This document shows, piece by piece, positions 16,473 to 26,676 of a stretch of DNA of 61,484 bases. Origin of the DNA: an uncultured Chlorobiaceae bacterium (lineage in GTDB: Bacteria > Bacteroidota > Chlorobiia > Chlorobiales > Chlorobiaceae); the NCBI GenBank assembly GCA_903865705.1, contig CAIPKT010000030.1:1-61484 (forward strand), written 5' to 3'. Positions within the stretch are counted from its first letter, which is position 1, and each line of letters starts with the position of its first letter. Below the pieces are notes generated by a model, which was not told the origin of the DNA, did not search any database, and saw nothing but the letters and a program-made list of their open reading frames with translations. A program made the translations under genes and the position numbers.

Positions 16473-19148
16473 ATGATCGGGATTGCCGTATGGCATGTAT
16501 TAAAGGTTGAAGAGTTGTTCGAAAAATTGCATTCGACGCCTGGTGGTCTCACTGTTGCTGAGGCTGCCGGGCGTCTTGAGGTTTATGGCCCAAACCGGAT
16601 CCAGGCCGAGCGCAGGGCAAGCCCCTGGAAGCTGCTTTTCGAGCAGTTTAAAAATGTACTGATCATTACCCTTCTTATTGCCACGGCTCTTTCGGCTGTT
16701 CTTGGTCATGGGGTTGAGGCTATTGCTATTTCGGTGATTGTTTTGTTTGCCGTACTGCTTGGTTTTGTTCAGGAGTTCAGGGCTGAAATGGCAATCGAGG
16801 CTCTCAGAGAGATGGCAGCTCCGCTGGCCAAGGTGATTCGTGATGGAGCAGAGATTGTTGTCAATGCCTCGGAGCTTGTTCCCGGGGACGTTGTGCTTCT
16901 TGCTGCAGGCGATCGAGTTCCTGCTGACGCAAGGCTTTTGCAGTCCAATAACCTGCGAACAGATGAAGCCTCACTGACTGGCGAATCGTTACCGTCGGAA
17001 AAAGAGGTTGCTGCGCTGCTTAACGAAAATGCAGGGCCTGGTGACCGGAAAAACATGGTTTTTGCAGGAACCTCAATCAGCTACGGCCGTGCTGTTGCTC
17101 TTGTCGTTGCAACCGGTATGCAGACGGAGTTTGGCCGGATCGCGACTATGCTGCAGAGTGTTGAAACCGAAAAAACACCTCTCCAGAAAAATCTCGACAA
17201 GGTCGGATCGGTGCTTGCGCGTGCCGCTTTTGTGATTGTGCTGGTTATTGTGGCTTTCGGAGTTTTCCGCGGCCAGTCTTTTATTGAAATGCTTATTTTC
17301 GGCATAGCGCTGGCTGTAGCTGTGGTTCCCGAAGCTCTTCCTGCCGTGGTGACCATTTCGCTTGCTCTTGGTGTGCAGCGCATGGTGAAGCGCCATGCCC
17401 TCATGAGGCGCTTGCCGGTTGTGGAAACCCTTGGCAGTACGACGGTTATCTGCTCCGATAAGACAGGTACGCTTACCCGCGACGAAATGACCGTGCGAGC
17501 TCTTTACACTTCAGGTGTTCTGGTTGAGGTGAGCGGTTCAGGCTATATTCCTGAGGGCTTATTTACTGTTCAGGGAGGAGGGGAGTTGCCGGAAAGCATG
17601 CACGAACTGCTTCTGGCAGGACTTCTATGCAATGATGCCCGGATGGTGAAAAATGAGGATGGAGGATGGAAGATATCCGGAGATCCAACCGAAGGTGCGC
17701 TGCTGGTGGTTGCCCGTAAGGCGGGACTTCACGAGCTGGAATTGCAACAGGAACATGAACGTCTTGACGAGCAGCCCTTCTCCTCCGAGACCAAACGGAT
17801 GATTACCTTGCACCGGATTGGTGACGGGATGAAAGCGGTCATCAAGGGTGCTCCTGAAGTTTTGCTTGCTGGTTGCACTGCTGTTCGTGTCGCTGGCGGC
17901 GTTAAGTTGCTTGATGATGCGATGCGGAATGCTCTGCTTGCGGAGGCAGATGCTCTCGGAAAAAGGGCCTTGAGGGTGCTTGGCCTCGCTGTCAAGCAGG
18001 TTTCTGAGATTCGGGGAGCTGATGAAGGAATGACCTTTCTTGGTTTTGCCGGCATGATTGATCCCCCGAGGGTTGAAGCAGGAGAAGCTGTGCGTCAGTG
18101 CCTTGAGGCTGGCATTCGTCCGGTTATGATTACCGGAGACCATCCCTTGACCGCTGAAGCCATTGCCCGGGAACTTGGAATTTTACGGGATGGCAGGGTG
18201 GTGACAGGCGCAACACTGCAGTGTATGAGCGATGAAGAGCTTGCCCGTTCTATCGGTACAATTTCGGTTTTTGCGAGAGTAGCCCCGGAGCACAAGCTTC
18301 GTATTGTTGACGCGCTGCAGAAAAACGGTGAAGTGGTAGCCATGACGGGTGACGGTGTGAACGATGCGCCTGCTCTCAAAAAAGCCGATATCGGTATCTC
18401 TATGGGTATTACCGGTACCGACGTTTCCAAAGAGGCTTCCGCCATGATGCTGACTGACGACAACTTTGCCTCTATTGTTGCTGCTGTCGAAGAGGGTCGA
18501 GGCATCTATGACAATATCAAAAAATATCTGACCTACCTGCTCTCCTCAAATATCGGTGAACTTGGCCTGATGGTTGGGGCGACCCTCATGGGTATTCCGC
18601 TGCCGCTCTCAGCAGTTCAGATTCTCTATGTGAACCTTGCCACTGACGGACTTCCGGCTCTTGCACTTGCTGTTGATCCGGCAGAACGCGATATCATGCT
18701 GCGCCGCCCGAATGATCCGAAAAAAGGGATATTTTCACGTAAGATACTTGCGCTTATGCTGACCGGCGGTATTTGGTCGACCATCGTTAATCTCTCCCTT
18801 TTTCAGTATGCCATCGCATCCGGGCGATCACTCAAGGAAGCTATGACGATGACCTTTGTATCGCTTGTTCTGATCCAGTTTTTTAAGGCATATAATTTCC
18901 GTTCTGAACAAGCTTCAATTCTCAGGCGCCCCTTTGCCAATAAGTGGCTGAACTTGGCAATTGTATGGGAACTGGTGATGCTTGCTGCCATTATTACCAT
19001 TCCAGTTTTTCGTACACCGTTCGGTACATTTCTTCTGACGGCGGAAGACTGGGCAATTGTGATTGGTGCCGCTGCGACGGTTGTGCCTGTTATTGAATTA
19101 CTCAAATGGTTTTTGCGCAGGGGGCTATTTAGTGTCGGGCGTACATGA
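16473..19148 (+). CDS. P-type cation-transporting ATPase (P2 class)
   Basis: An 891-residue P-type ATPase of the Ca2+/PacL-like P2 class, an inner-membrane cation pump. In order: N-terminal cation ATPase domain, M1-M2 (about 60-105), actuator domain with LTGES, M3-M4 with PEALPAVVT, the phosphorylation motif DKTGTLT (Asp329), nucleotide domain, hinge GDGVNDAPALKKADIG, and six C-terminal helices. M4 has PEALP rather than the PEGLP of most calcium pumps, so the ion (Ca2+, Mn2+, Na+/K+ or H+) is uncertain. GGAG precedes ATG 16473. Confidence 0.92.
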   Translation: MIGIAVWHVLKVEELFEKLHSTPGGLTVAEAAGRLEVYGPNRIQAERRASPWKLLFEQFKNVLIITLLIATALSAVLGHGVEAIAISVIVLFAVLLGFVQEFRAEMAIEALREMAAPLAKVIRDGAEIVVNASELVPGDVVLLAAGDRVPADARLLQSNNLRTDEASLTGESLPSEKEVAALLNENAGPGDRKNMVFAGTSISYGRAVALVVATGMQTEFGRIATMLQSVETEKTPLQKNLDKVGSVLARAAFVIVLVIVAFGVFRGQSFIEMLIFGIALAVAVVPEALPAVVTISLALGVQRMVKRHALMRRLPVVETLGSTTVICSDKTGTLTRDEMTVRALYTSGVLVEVSGSGYIPEGLFTVQGGGELPESMHELLLAGLLCNDARMVKNEDGGWKISGDPTEGALLVVARKAGLHELELQQEHERLDEQPFSSETKRMITLHRIGDGMKAVIKGAPEVLLAGCTAVRVAGGVKLLDDAMRNALLAEADALGKRALRVLGLAVKQVSEIRGADEGMTFLGFAGMIDPPRVEAGEAVRQCLEAGIRPVMITGDHPLTAEAIARELGILRDGRVVTGATLQCMSDEELARSIGTISVFARVAPEHKLRIVDALQKNGEVVAMTGDGVNDAPALKKADIGISMGITGTDVSKEASAMMLTDDNFASIVAAVEEGRGIYDNIKKYLTYLLSSNIGELGLMVGATLMGIPLPLSAVQILYVNLATDGLPALALAVDPAERDIMLRRPNDPKKGIFSRKILALMLTGGIWSTIVNLSLFQYAIASGRSLKEAMTMTFVSLVLIQFFKAYNFRSEQASILRRPFANKWLNLAIVWELVMLAAIITIPVFRTPFGTFLLTAEDWAIVIGAAATVVPVIELLKWFLRRGLFSVGRT

Positions 19149-19246
19149 TCGTTTATCGTGACGGCGGAATTATTACTTTTCCTCAATCAGTGCTACATTT
19201 CACGGTATGCCGGTTTCGCAATACCATCATTAAAAAGGGACGTATC

Positions 19247-19429
19247 ATGGCCATTGATTCAAAACTGCAGCTTGCTGCCAATGCAATTCAGGATGCAAAA
19301 AAACGCATGGAGAGAGCAAAAGATGATGCTGATGACGATTATGAAATCCGTCAGGCAATAAAGAATCTTGATGAAGCTGCAGAATATATACGGGGTGCAG
19401 TCTCAGAACTTCCGAAGTTACAGAAATAG
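19247..19429 (+). CDS. Small helical protein, unknown
   Basis: 60 residues from ATG 19247. An in-frame start further upstream exists but only this ATG has a purine-rich AAAAAGGGA before it. The protein is highly charged and predicted helical throughout (DAKKRMERAKDDADDDYEIR), without membrane segments. Family not recognised. It stands alone between the P-type ATPase and the convergent RlmI-like gene. Confidence 0.6.
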   Translation: MAIDSKLQLAANAIQDAKKRMERAKDDADDDYEIRQAIKNLDEAAEYIRGAVSELPKLQK

Positions 19430-19516
19430 GTTGTCAACCCGCTTGCCATGGCAGCCAAAAGGCTGCGTCATGGCGGGGATGAAAGGCGGATGGTAAAGAG
19501 CTATCGAAGGGTTTGC

Positions 19517-20698
19517 TTAGCGTGTTACATAAAAACAAGCGAACTTGAGGTAGCTGGTTTCCGGCATCGCAAGCAGAACAGGATGGTCGAATGGCTGAGA
19601 ATTTTTGTAAATCAGCCTGAGCTGGCAGCCGGCTGAAAGTGCGGCCTGATGGACGCTTTGCAGGAAGTCCTCTTCTGACACATGGTGACTGCATGATGCG
19701 GTGGCCAGAAATCCTCCATTCCGGATGAGCTGCAGTCCGAGTTTATTGAGCCTTTTGTAGGCTTTGAGGGCACCGGGCAGGTTTTTGCGGCTCTTGGTGA
19801 AACTCGGCGGATCAAGCACAACAAGGTCGAATGCCTCTTTTGACTCAACCATCTGGTCGAGCGTATCGAAGGCATCTGCTGCCACAAGACTGTATTCTGA
19901 AAATTTGTTCAGTTGCGCGTTACGTTCCGCCCGTTGCAGCGCCTCTTTGGATGCATCAATCAGAATTGCTGAGCGAGCCCCTCCGTAAAGGGCGTTAAGT
20001 GCAAACCCTCCATCATTAGTGAAGACATCAAGAACGTCGGCGCCTTCGGAAAACTTCCGTATAATTCTTCGGTTTTCACGCTGGTCAAGGAAAAAGCCGG
20101 TTTTTTGTCCCTCAAAAAGATTGACCTCATAGGAGATGCCGGAATCAAAGATTGTCTGTATTGTTTCGCTTTGTTCACCTCTGACTACATCCTTGTAGAG
20201 TGTGAGACCTTCGAGTTCCCTCAGGGGCGATTCATTGCGCACGATAATGACTGTGGGGTTCAGCAGTTCCTGCAGGACATCGCAGATCAGCGGCAGGTGA
20301 ATGTCCATGCCGGCAGAAAACGCTTGCAGCACAATTGCCTTGTTGAAGCGGTCAACAATGAGTCCGGGCAAACCGTCCGATTCGCCATGTACAAGACGGT
20401 AAGCGTTAGTCTCGGCAGTCGTGTAGATTTTTTCACGAAGCGCGAGTGCTTCACGAAATTTCTTTAAAAAAAACTCTTTGTTCGGCTCTTCGTCATTACG
20501 GGTAAGCAGCCTTACCGAAATGAGAGAGTGGGGATTATAGAAGCCGGTTCCAAGAAATTTTTTGTCGTGAGTAAAGAGCTTTACGGATTCGCCTGAGGCG
20601 ATATCGCGGGGAAGGCTTGCGAGTTCATTGCTGAACACCCAGAGATGACCTTTCTGGATCCGGTGGTGTTCTTTTGGCTTAAGATAGAGCGATTGCAT
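19517..20698 (-). CDS. rlmI: RlmI-like 23S rRNA (cytosine-C5) methyltransferase
   Basis: A class I SAM-dependent methyltransferase with an N-terminal PUA domain. From ATG 20698 it is 393 residues, matching RlmI (about 396), which methylates C1962 of 23S rRNA in E. coli. N-terminal [23 protein letters not shown]; middle EEHD-like domain with [20 protein letters not shown]-binding region [13 protein letters not shown]; catalytic-region motif [14 protein letters not shown]; a conserved ATASCSHHV near the end. A longer frame reaches 20854 but the added residues have no counterpart in the family. Confidence 0.88.
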   Translation of the reverse strand: MQSLYLKPKEHHRIQKGHLWVFSNELASLPRDIASGESVKLFTHDKKFLGTGFYNPHSLISVRLLTRNDEEPNKEFFLKKFREALALREKIYTTAETNAYRLVHGESDGLPGLIVDRFNKAIVLQAFSAGMDIHLPLICDVLQELLNPTVIIVRNESPLRELEGLTLYKDVVRGEQSETIQTIFDSGISYEVNLFEGQKTGFFLDQRENRRIIRKFSEGADVLDVFTNDGGFALNALYGGARSAILIDASKEALQRAERNAQLNKFSEYSLVAADAFDTLDQMVESKEAFDLVVLDPPSFTKSRKNLPGALKAYKRLNKLGLQLIRNGGFLATASCSHHVSEEDFLQSVHQAALSAGCQLRLIYKNSQPFDHPVLLAMPETSYLKFACFYVTR

Positions 20699-20929
20699 TG
20701 TCTTGAAAAATGTGTTGTGGTTTTGATAGCTCTGCATTTTACCGTAATATCGATAATGTAAAATGCAGTGGTTCCGTTCGCGAGTAAAATCGGCATTTAA
20801 GCCGTCGAACGCCAAACCCGATGTTATTATGGGTTCTTTTGCAATGTGCAGCAAAAGTGATGAATCTCAAAGGAAATAAATGCATACCGTCATGAACAGG
20901 TGGTTACTAATTGAACAAGGGGTTGAAGG

Positions 20930-21784
20930 ATGAAGGGAAAGGGACGGTTTTTTTTAGTACTGTTTCTGCTTGTTTTGGGTGGAGGGTGTGCCGATTTCAG
21001 AACGGTAGGCAAACAGGAACTGCCTGCTGAGCAGACTGCGCTTATTTCCGAACATCTGGCACTTTATCGTGAAGTTGCCGAAGCGTCACCGTTTATCAAA
21101 TCTCTGGATGGTTACGCTGATGTCTGGATAAAAACACCTAAACGGCAGAATCGTCTTTTTAGCAATATCCTTATCAACCGGGATGGCGATGCCAGAATGA
21201 TTGTGAGCGCAGGTTTGCTCGGATGGCCGGTTGCCGATATGTTTTTCAGCAGGGATTCGCTTTATGTGCACGATATGCTCAATAACCGGCTTTTTCAGGG
21301 CAGTAACAATGAGATGAATCTTGAAAAAATTCTTGGGGTGAATTCAGGTTACAGGCTTCTTTCGGGGTCTCTGTTGGGGCTTGTAAGAATTAATGAGCCA
21401 ACAAGCTCCATAAGATCGGTGAAAAAGGGTTCAGGGATGTTGCTCTTCACTCTTGCAACATCTACGGGAAGCAAAGAGGTGGTTATTGATCCTGCCAACA
21501 GAACACTTGCGGCCCTTCTTATAAAGGATCAGCAGGGGAAAACAACAACGGAGATACATTTCAGGAATTTCGAGTCCATCACGGTTGACGGTCACAGCGC
21601 ACTGGTGCCGAAAGAGATTGATATGGTGCTCTACAACAGCGGTGCCGGTATGGGGGAGCACCAATTGGTGATAGCCTATGACGAAAGGGTATTCAATCAG
21701 GATAACCGGTTGATCAAATTCATGATGCCTAAAAAAGTCAAGGTGGTCAATCTCAATGATACAGCATTGTTGCCCTGGATGTGA
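20930..21784 (+). CDS. DUF4292-like outer-membrane lipoprotein
   Basis: 284 residues with a lipoprotein signal peptide and lipobox LGGGC (Cys23). The rest looks like a LolB/LolA-type half-barrel: alternating beta strands, a conserved YADVWIKTPKRQN stretch and a C-terminal GEHQLVIAYDERV. This matches proteins annotated as DUF4292 in Bacteroidota/Chlorobiota. A role in outer-membrane lipid or lipoprotein handling is likely by fold only. A short GAGGG/CCCTC hairpin lies after the stop. Confidence 0.7.
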   Translation: MKGKGRFFLVLFLLVLGGGCADFRTVGKQELPAEQTALISEHLALYREVAEASPFIKSLDGYADVWIKTPKRQNRLFSNILINRDGDARMIVSAGLLGWPVADMFFSRDSLYVHDMLNNRLFQGSNNEMNLEKILGVNSGYRLLSGSLLGLVRINEPTSSIRSVKKGSGMLLFTLATSTGSKEVVIDPANRTLAALLIKDQQGKTTTEIHFRNFESITVDGHSALVPKEIDMVLYNSGAGMGEHQLVIAYDERVFNQDNRLIKFMMPKKVKVVNLNDTALLPWM

Positions 21785-21874
21785 TGCACAAGCTGGATAA
21801 TCCTGCTTGTATGACCTTATCCGCAGAGGGCCATAGGCATGAACCCTCTCCGGCTTGGTTTTTGATGGTTTTGT

Positions 21875-22477
21875 TTACAGTGCAGCGCGAAGATTCTCTG
21901 CAGCAAACTCCCAGTTGAGCAAGTTGTCGATCACCGTAGCGACATAGTCGGGGCGGCGGTTCTGGTAGTCGAGATAGTAAGCGTGTTCCCAGACATCGAT
22001 GGTAATGATTGGTTTCTGGCCGCTGGTTAATGGGGTTTGGGCATTACTGGTTTTTACTATTTTCAGTCGGTCTCCTTCAAGGACAAGCCATGCCCATCCG
22101 CTGCCAAACTGGGTGGCTGCGGCACTTTTTAGTTCATCTTTGAATTTGTCGAAACTGCCGAAATCCTGTGTGATTTTTGCCCCAAGTTCTCCGGAAGGTT
22201 CACCGCCGCCATTGGGTGTCAGGGAGTTCCAGTAGAAGGAATGGTTCCATGCCTGTGCACCATTGTTGAATATGCCGATTTTCTGAGGGTCAGCAGCAGT
22301 AAGGGCAATGACCTCTTCAAGGCTCAGGTTATCCAGTGGGGTACCAGCTACAAGATTGTTGTAGTTGGTGATGTATGCAACATGATGCTTGCCATAGTGA
22401 AAGCTAAGGGTTCTCGCTGAAATTAAGGGTTCAAGTGCGTTTTCAGGGTATAGAAGCTCTGGTTGCTGATAAGCCAT
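21875..22477 (-). CDS. sodB: Iron-type superoxide dismutase
   Basis: A 200-residue Fe/Mn superoxide dismutase that detoxifies superoxide in the cytoplasm. Metal ligands are seen in SFHYGKHH (His), AQAWNHSFYW (His) and DVWEHAYYLDY (Asp and His). Gln in GAQAWNH is the iron-type position. At the region where Fe enzymes read NAGTPL and Mn enzymes NQDSPL, this one reads NAQTPL, so metal preference is not completely certain. It is monocistronic; the spacer to the divergent lipoprotein gene is about 150 bp. Confidence 0.95.
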   Translation of the reverse strand: MAYQQPELLYPENALEPLISARTLSFHYGKHHVAYITNYNNLVAGTPLDNLSLEEVIALTAADPQKIGIFNNGAQAWNHSFYWNSLTPNGGGEPSGELGAKITQDFGSFDKFKDELKSAAATQFGSGWAWLVLEGDRLKIVKTSNAQTPLTSGQKPIITIDVWEHAYYLDYQNRRPDYVATVIDNLLNWEFAAENLRAAL

Positions 22478-22629
22478 AACGTGATATCATTTAAGGTTTA
22501 AAAAAGATGCTGTAATGAATAACCTTAATGGTTAACTTATATTTCAAAGATTTAGTTTCGGTTCAGCTATAAAATCGACTTTTATGGTCGAAAAGTTTGT
22601 CAAAATATCAATTGAAGAGTTGGTGTGAA

Positions 22630-22977
22630 ATGAAATTCGGCGATACCTTTCGGAGATCTTTTTTTTGCTTTGTTTTTTGTTGCGCTCTCTTGGGGTGCAA
22701 CGAAAAAAAAACGGTTTTACTTGACAAGGACGATATTCATTTCGCTGGATTTTATAGCGACTATCTTCTGGAATCAGGTGTGGTGCCCGCAAATGAAAAT
22801 CTTGCGCTTTCAGCACTTGGTTCCTCTAATATCAATATGCTTCTTGCTCGTCACGGACTTACCCGTGAACTTTTGAGTCGTAAGGTTGTGGCTTACAAGA
22901 ATAATCCTGAACGCTGGAGATTAGTGCTTGTTCGGGTGCGGACAAATATTCTCAATAAATCAGATGCAGGACAATGA
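22630..22977 (+). CDS. Small lipoprotein upstream of coaE
   Basis: 115 residues from ATG 22630 (the longer frame would use TTG). Short signal peptide with lipobox ALLGC. The mature part is small and helical, with FAGFYSDYLLESG and a basic C-terminus; it is not recognised. The stop overlaps the coaE start by 4 nt (ATGA), indicating translational coupling. Confidence 0.65.
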   Translation: MKFGDTFRRSFFCFVFCCALLGCNEKKTVLLDKDDIHFAGFYSDYLLESGVVPANENLALSALGSSNINMLLARHGLTRELLSRKVVAYKNNPERWRLVLVRVRTNILNKSDAGQ

Positions 22978-23621
22978 GTCGCGCCTATCCTTTTCTTGTA
23001 GGCATTACCGGCGGACTTGGCAGCGGAAAATCTATGGTCTGCCATTTTCTTTCGGAGATGGGTTGTGCCCTTTTTGAATCTGATCGGGTGGCAAAAGAGT
23101 TGCAGCTTCATGACCCGCAGGTGATTGAGGGCATCAAGGTGCTTTTTGGTTTGGAGGTATACTCTCGTGATGCTTCTGGCAGTCTTGTTTTGGATCGTAA
23201 AAAAATTGCTTCTGCGGTGTTTTCCTCTTCCGAAAAACTTGCTGCGCTGAACAGGCTCATTCATCCGAAGGTGCACAATGAATTTTGCAAAGCGGTGCTT
23301 GACGCCCGGAACCGGCGGACAAAAATTCTGGTAAAAGAGGCTGCAATTCTGTTTGAGTCTGGCGGAAATGAGGGGCTTGATGCTGTGGTTGTAGTCGCTG
23401 CTGACATGCAGGAACGGATTGATCGGGCGGTACAGAAAGGGATGGGGACGCGTGAAGAGATCATGCGTCGCATTGCGACGCAGTGGCCTCAGGAGAAGCT
23501 GATAGCCAAAGCCGATTATGTCCTTTTCAACAGAGGTTCTTTGGAGGGGCTGAAAAAAGAGACGGAAGCGCTTTACTTGAAGCTGCTTGATGCGGCCTTA
23601 TCAGCCTGCGATAACCGCTGA
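22974..23621 (+). CDS. coaE: Dephospho-CoA kinase
   Basis: A 215-residue P-loop kinase that phosphorylates the 3'-hydroxyl of dephospho-CoA, the last step of coenzyme A synthesis. Walker A GGLGSGKS at residues about 11-18, the CoA-domain motif LNRLIHPKVHNEF, and ESDRVAKEL near the Asp of the substrate site. Normal length. ATG 22974 overlaps the preceding lipoprotein stop. Its 3' end overlaps the convergent esterase gene by 21 nt. Confidence 0.95.
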   Translation: MSRAYPFLVGITGGLGSGKSMVCHFLSEMGCALFESDRVAKELQLHDPQVIEGIKVLFGLEVYSRDASGSLVLDRKKIASAVFSSSEKLAALNRLIHPKVHNEFCKAVLDARNRRTKILVKEAAILFESGGNEGLDAVVVVAADMQERIDRAVQKGMGTREEIMRRIATQWPQEKLIAKADYVLFNRGSLEGLKKETEALYLKLLDAALSACDNR

Positions 23622-24626
23622 GAGCGCAGGCAGTGAGATGCTATAGCGATAAGAGGTGTTGCTGTGCGAGTCCATGAATTCTTCATAGCGGTGCGCAATG
23701 CCGTAGGACTTTGCTCTCGCTGAAAAAATCCGGTGACCGAACTGAAGATTGTATTCGTCAAGCGTGCCACAGTCAAGAAAAAGCAGATCCAGTGAACGCA
23801 GTGCGTCACGGTACTCTTCCTGCCCTATCATCTCAATAGGATCAAATTTGAGCCACTCTTTCCATACCGCATCGACTGGCTCGCAGGTATGGGGATTGAA
23901 CGGCAGGCGCATGTTTTCTGGCGCGCATTTTCCTGCATCAGGAGAGTAGGCTGCGGCCATGGCTATCAGGTCAAGCAGGGCAAACTCTTTTTGCGGCTTT
24001 TTCTCAGCATTTTCATAGGCAGTCAGAAAGCCTGCAATACTTCCCCGGTATTGTTCGAGGATTTTTGCTGCTGCCGGAAAATTTGGTTTGTAACAAAGCT
24101 CGAAGCCCATATCGCCGCTGTGGCAGGCAACTGCTGAAAACTGATCAGGATGCCGCATTGCCAGACGGAGCGCTCCGAATCCACCCGATGATTTGCCGGC
24201 CAAAGCCCGGTGCTTTCTTGCGGCAAGCGTACAGAGCATCCTGTCGATGCAGGGTACAAGTTCATCGACAAGGTAGGTTTCATAGTTGCCTGTTGCCGTT
24301 GAATCGACATATTGTGATCCTCCGTAACGCGTCATGCAGTCTGGCATCACTACGATTGTTTCCTGCATTTTCCCTTGAGCTATCAGAGATTCAGCCATTT
24401 CCGGTACGCTTTGGCGTCCGAAGCTGTAATTCAGGAAACTTGATCCGGTTGAGGCAAACCCGGCAAGAAGATAGATGACCGGAAACCGTTTTTTCCCATC
24501 ATAGGAAGGAGGAAGATAGACCGGAACCCGACGTTCAGCCGGATCATCAAGAGGGTTTCCTGCCAAGGTGATACCGGGCACGGTAAGCTCAATAATCCGG
24601 GGGTATGGAATGGCGCCTCTCGTCAT
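23601..24626 (-). CDS. Esterase D-type alpha/beta hydrolase
   Basis: 341 residues of the putative esterase family (PF00756, related to S-formylglutathione hydrolase and enterochelin esterase). Nucleophile serine in GKSSGG (GxSxG, about residue 150), preceded by the HG-like loop YLLAGFASTG, and a likely C-terminal His in MDSHSN. No signal peptide. Start ATG 24626 overlaps the stop of tatC by 4 nt. Substrate unknown. Confidence 0.82.
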   Translation of the reverse strand: MTRGAIPYPRIIELTVPGITLAGNPLDDPAERRVPVYLPPSYDGKKRFPVIYLLAGFASTGSSFLNYSFGRQSVPEMAESLIAQGKMQETIVVMPDCMTRYGGSQYVDSTATGNYETYLVDELVPCIDRMLCTLAARKHRALAGKSSGGFGALRLAMRHPDQFSAVACHSGDMGFELCYKPNFPAAAKILEQYRGSIAGFLTAYENAEKKPQKEFALLDLIAMAAAYSPDAGKCAPENMRLPFNPHTCEPVDAVWKEWLKFDPIEMIGQEEYRDALRSLDLLFLDCGTLDEYNLQFGHRIFSARAKSYGIAHRYEEFMDSHSNTSYRYSISLPALSAVIAG

Positions 24627-25438
24627 GATTTCAGCGCGTTATTGTTGCGGTTGACTTGAGCAGAGATCAGAATGCTTAGCTCATAAAGCAGGATCATCGG
24701 CAGGCCGATGATAAGCTGGGTGACTAAATCGGTTGAGGGGGTAACGACTGCCGCAACAATCAGCAGAAAAACAATGGCATGTTTTCGGTAAAACCTCATG
24801 AAAGCCGGTGTCAGGAGGCCTATTTTTGAAAGAATATATGAGATGAAAGGAAGCTCGAAAACCAGCCCGGCAGTCAGAAGTGTGCCGATAAAAAAGCTGA
24901 CGTAGTCCTGGACGGAGATATTGTTTTTAATAAGGGTTGTTCCGAAACCAGCAAAAAACTGCAGTGAGATCGGCAGAAAGACAAAATAACCGAAGGCTAT
25001 GCCGGAAAAAAAGCAGAGGGAGATAAAGAGGATGGAAAAACGGCTTGCCTTGCGTTCGTGCTCATGCAGGCCAGGAGCAACAAACTGCCAGATCTGCCAA
25101 GCGATGAAGGGAAAGGAGATAATGAATGCTGCAAAAAAGACGACCTGTAAGTAGAGAGAGACCTGCCCGTAAGGGACAAGGTTTTGAAGCACCAGACTTT
25201 CACTGCTTCTTTTGAGTGGCCCAATAAGAATTTCGTTAACCAGAAAGTCGGCATAGGTGGCACACATTGCAGTAACAATCACTAGTGCAATGGTAGTCTT
25301 GATCAGTCGTGAGCGTATCTCTTCAAGATGGCCTATAAAATTCACCCCGCTTTCCGGTTCGGTTACCGTAAGGGAATCGCTCTGCACTTCATCTTGCGGC
25401 AGTTGCTGTACTAATGTGGAGTTAGTTTCTTCAGGCAT
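24623..25438 (-). CDS. tatC: Twin-arginine translocase subunit TatC
   Basis: A 271-residue membrane protein with six hydrophobic segments. The conserved N-terminal HLEEIRSRLI motif (about residue 37) recognises the twin-arginine signal, and conserved Pro/Glu positions are seen in the FELPFISYIL stretch. The first ~30 residues are a polar extension. Tat exports folded, cofactor-containing proteins. It heads a two-gene unit with the esterase (4-nt overlap); tatA is not in the window. Confidence 0.95.
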   Translation of the reverse strand: MPEETNSTLVQQLPQDEVQSDSLTVTEPESGVNFIGHLEEIRSRLIKTTIALVIVTAMCATYADFLVNEILIGPLKRSSESLVLQNLVPYGQVSLYLQVVFFAAFIISFPFIAWQIWQFVAPGLHEHERKASRFSILFISLCFFSGIAFGYFVFLPISLQFFAGFGTTLIKNNISVQDYVSFFIGTLLTAGLVFELPFISYILSKIGLLTPAFMRFYRKHAIVFLLIVAAVVTPSTDLVTQLIIGLPMILLYELSILISAQVNRNNNALKS

Positions 25439-25660
25439 TGTTTTTTTAGGCTTCTGTTTTGGCTTAGTTCTTTTTTTCGGAAACGATAAGATTCACAAAA
25501 CATAGCAACAAAGATGCACGTACCCAAGAAAATGTTTTATCGTTCAAAAAACCAACCATCTTACGTTGATTTTTTTTACTCTTCGAAATGTTATATTTCA
25601 TTCCATTTCAAGAGCTTCGTGCGTTAAGAAGAGCTTATCACATAATTGTCCGGGGAATTG

Positions 25661-26635
25661 GTGAATATAAAGGATGTTGTTGCATCGGTAGCTGATGAAA
25701 TTCAGATTTTTCAGCAGAGGTACAAAGTGGTGCTTCATGCCCAGAATACGCTGGTTGACAAGGTTACCCGCTATGTGCTGCGCCAGCAGGGCAAACAGAT
25801 TCGCCCGGCCATGGTTATCCTTGCCGCCCAGCTTTGTGGTGGGGTGAATGAATCGACTTATCGGGCAGCCATCATGGTTGAACTGCTCCATTCGGCAACC
25901 TTGATCCATGATGATGTCGTGGATGGTGCCGAGATGAGGCGTGGACTGGCCTCGATCAATGCATTATGGAAAAATAAAATTTCGGTTCTTATCGGCGATT
26001 ATCTTCTTTCCAAGGGTCTTCTGTACTCTCTTGAATACAAGGACTATGGTTTTCTGCACATGGTTTCGGAAGCGGTACGCCGTATGAGTGAGGGCGAAAT
26101 TCTTCAGATCCAGAAAACCCGCAGCCTTGATATTTCCGAAGAGGATTATATGAGCGTCATTGCCGACAAGACCGCTTCGCTTATCTCTTCTGCTTGTGCT
26201 ATGGGCGCCATGAGTGCCACCACTGATGAAGGGAGAATTGCTGCGCTGAAAAGTTATGGCGAGTATCTTGGTCTTGCTTTCCAGATTCGTGATGATCTGC
26301 TTGACTATACGGGGGATTCAAAAAAAACCGGCAAGCAGATGGGTATCGATATCAAGGATAAGAAAATAACGCTTCCCCTCATTTATGCGCTGCTCCACGC
26401 TCCGGTTGCTGAACAAAAAGCGATCCGCTCCATTTTGAAAAGTTCGCGGAAAAGAGCGGTGAAATGCAGTGAGGTAATTGCGTTTGTTACCGGTAAAGGA
26501 GGCCTCACCTATGCTGCTGAAGTTGCAGAAGGATTTGCTGCAAAAGCAGTTGCATCCATCAGCACTTTTCCTGACAGCCCGGCAAAAAAATCATTGTTGC
26601 TGCTGGTGGATTTTGTCATGAAAAGGGAATATTGA
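25661..26635 (+). CDS. Long-chain trans-polyprenyl diphosphate synthase
   Basis: 324 residues, trans-isoprenyl diphosphate synthase. First aspartate-rich motif DDVVD (in LIHDDVVDGAEMRRG), second DDLLD (in FQIRDDLLDY), and GKQIRPAM near the N-terminus. The sequence resembles octaprenyl/solanesyl synthases, which make the tail of menaquinone or chlorobiumquinone. GTG 25661 was chosen because GGGGAA lies a few bases upstream; TTG codons at 25646 and 25658 are in frame but lack support. Product chain length is not determinable by eye. Confidence 0.9.
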   Translation: MNIKDVVASVADEIQIFQQRYKVVLHAQNTLVDKVTRYVLRQQGKQIRPAMVILAAQLCGGVNESTYRAAIMVELLHSATLIHDDVVDGAEMRRGLASINALWKNKISVLIGDYLLSKGLLYSLEYKDYGFLHMVSEAVRRMSEGEILQIQKTRSLDISEEDYMSVIADKTASLISSACAMGAMSATTDEGRIAALKSYGEYLGLAFQIRDDLLDYTGDSKKTGKQMGIDIKDKKITLPLIYALLHAPVAEQKAIRSILKSSRKRAVKCSEVIAFVTGKGGLTYAAEVAEGFAAKAVASISTFPDSPAKKSLLLLVDFVMKREY

Positions 26636-26676
26636 TTGAAAAGAAATAATCGAATAAACTGTAGGCTCTCAGCGTC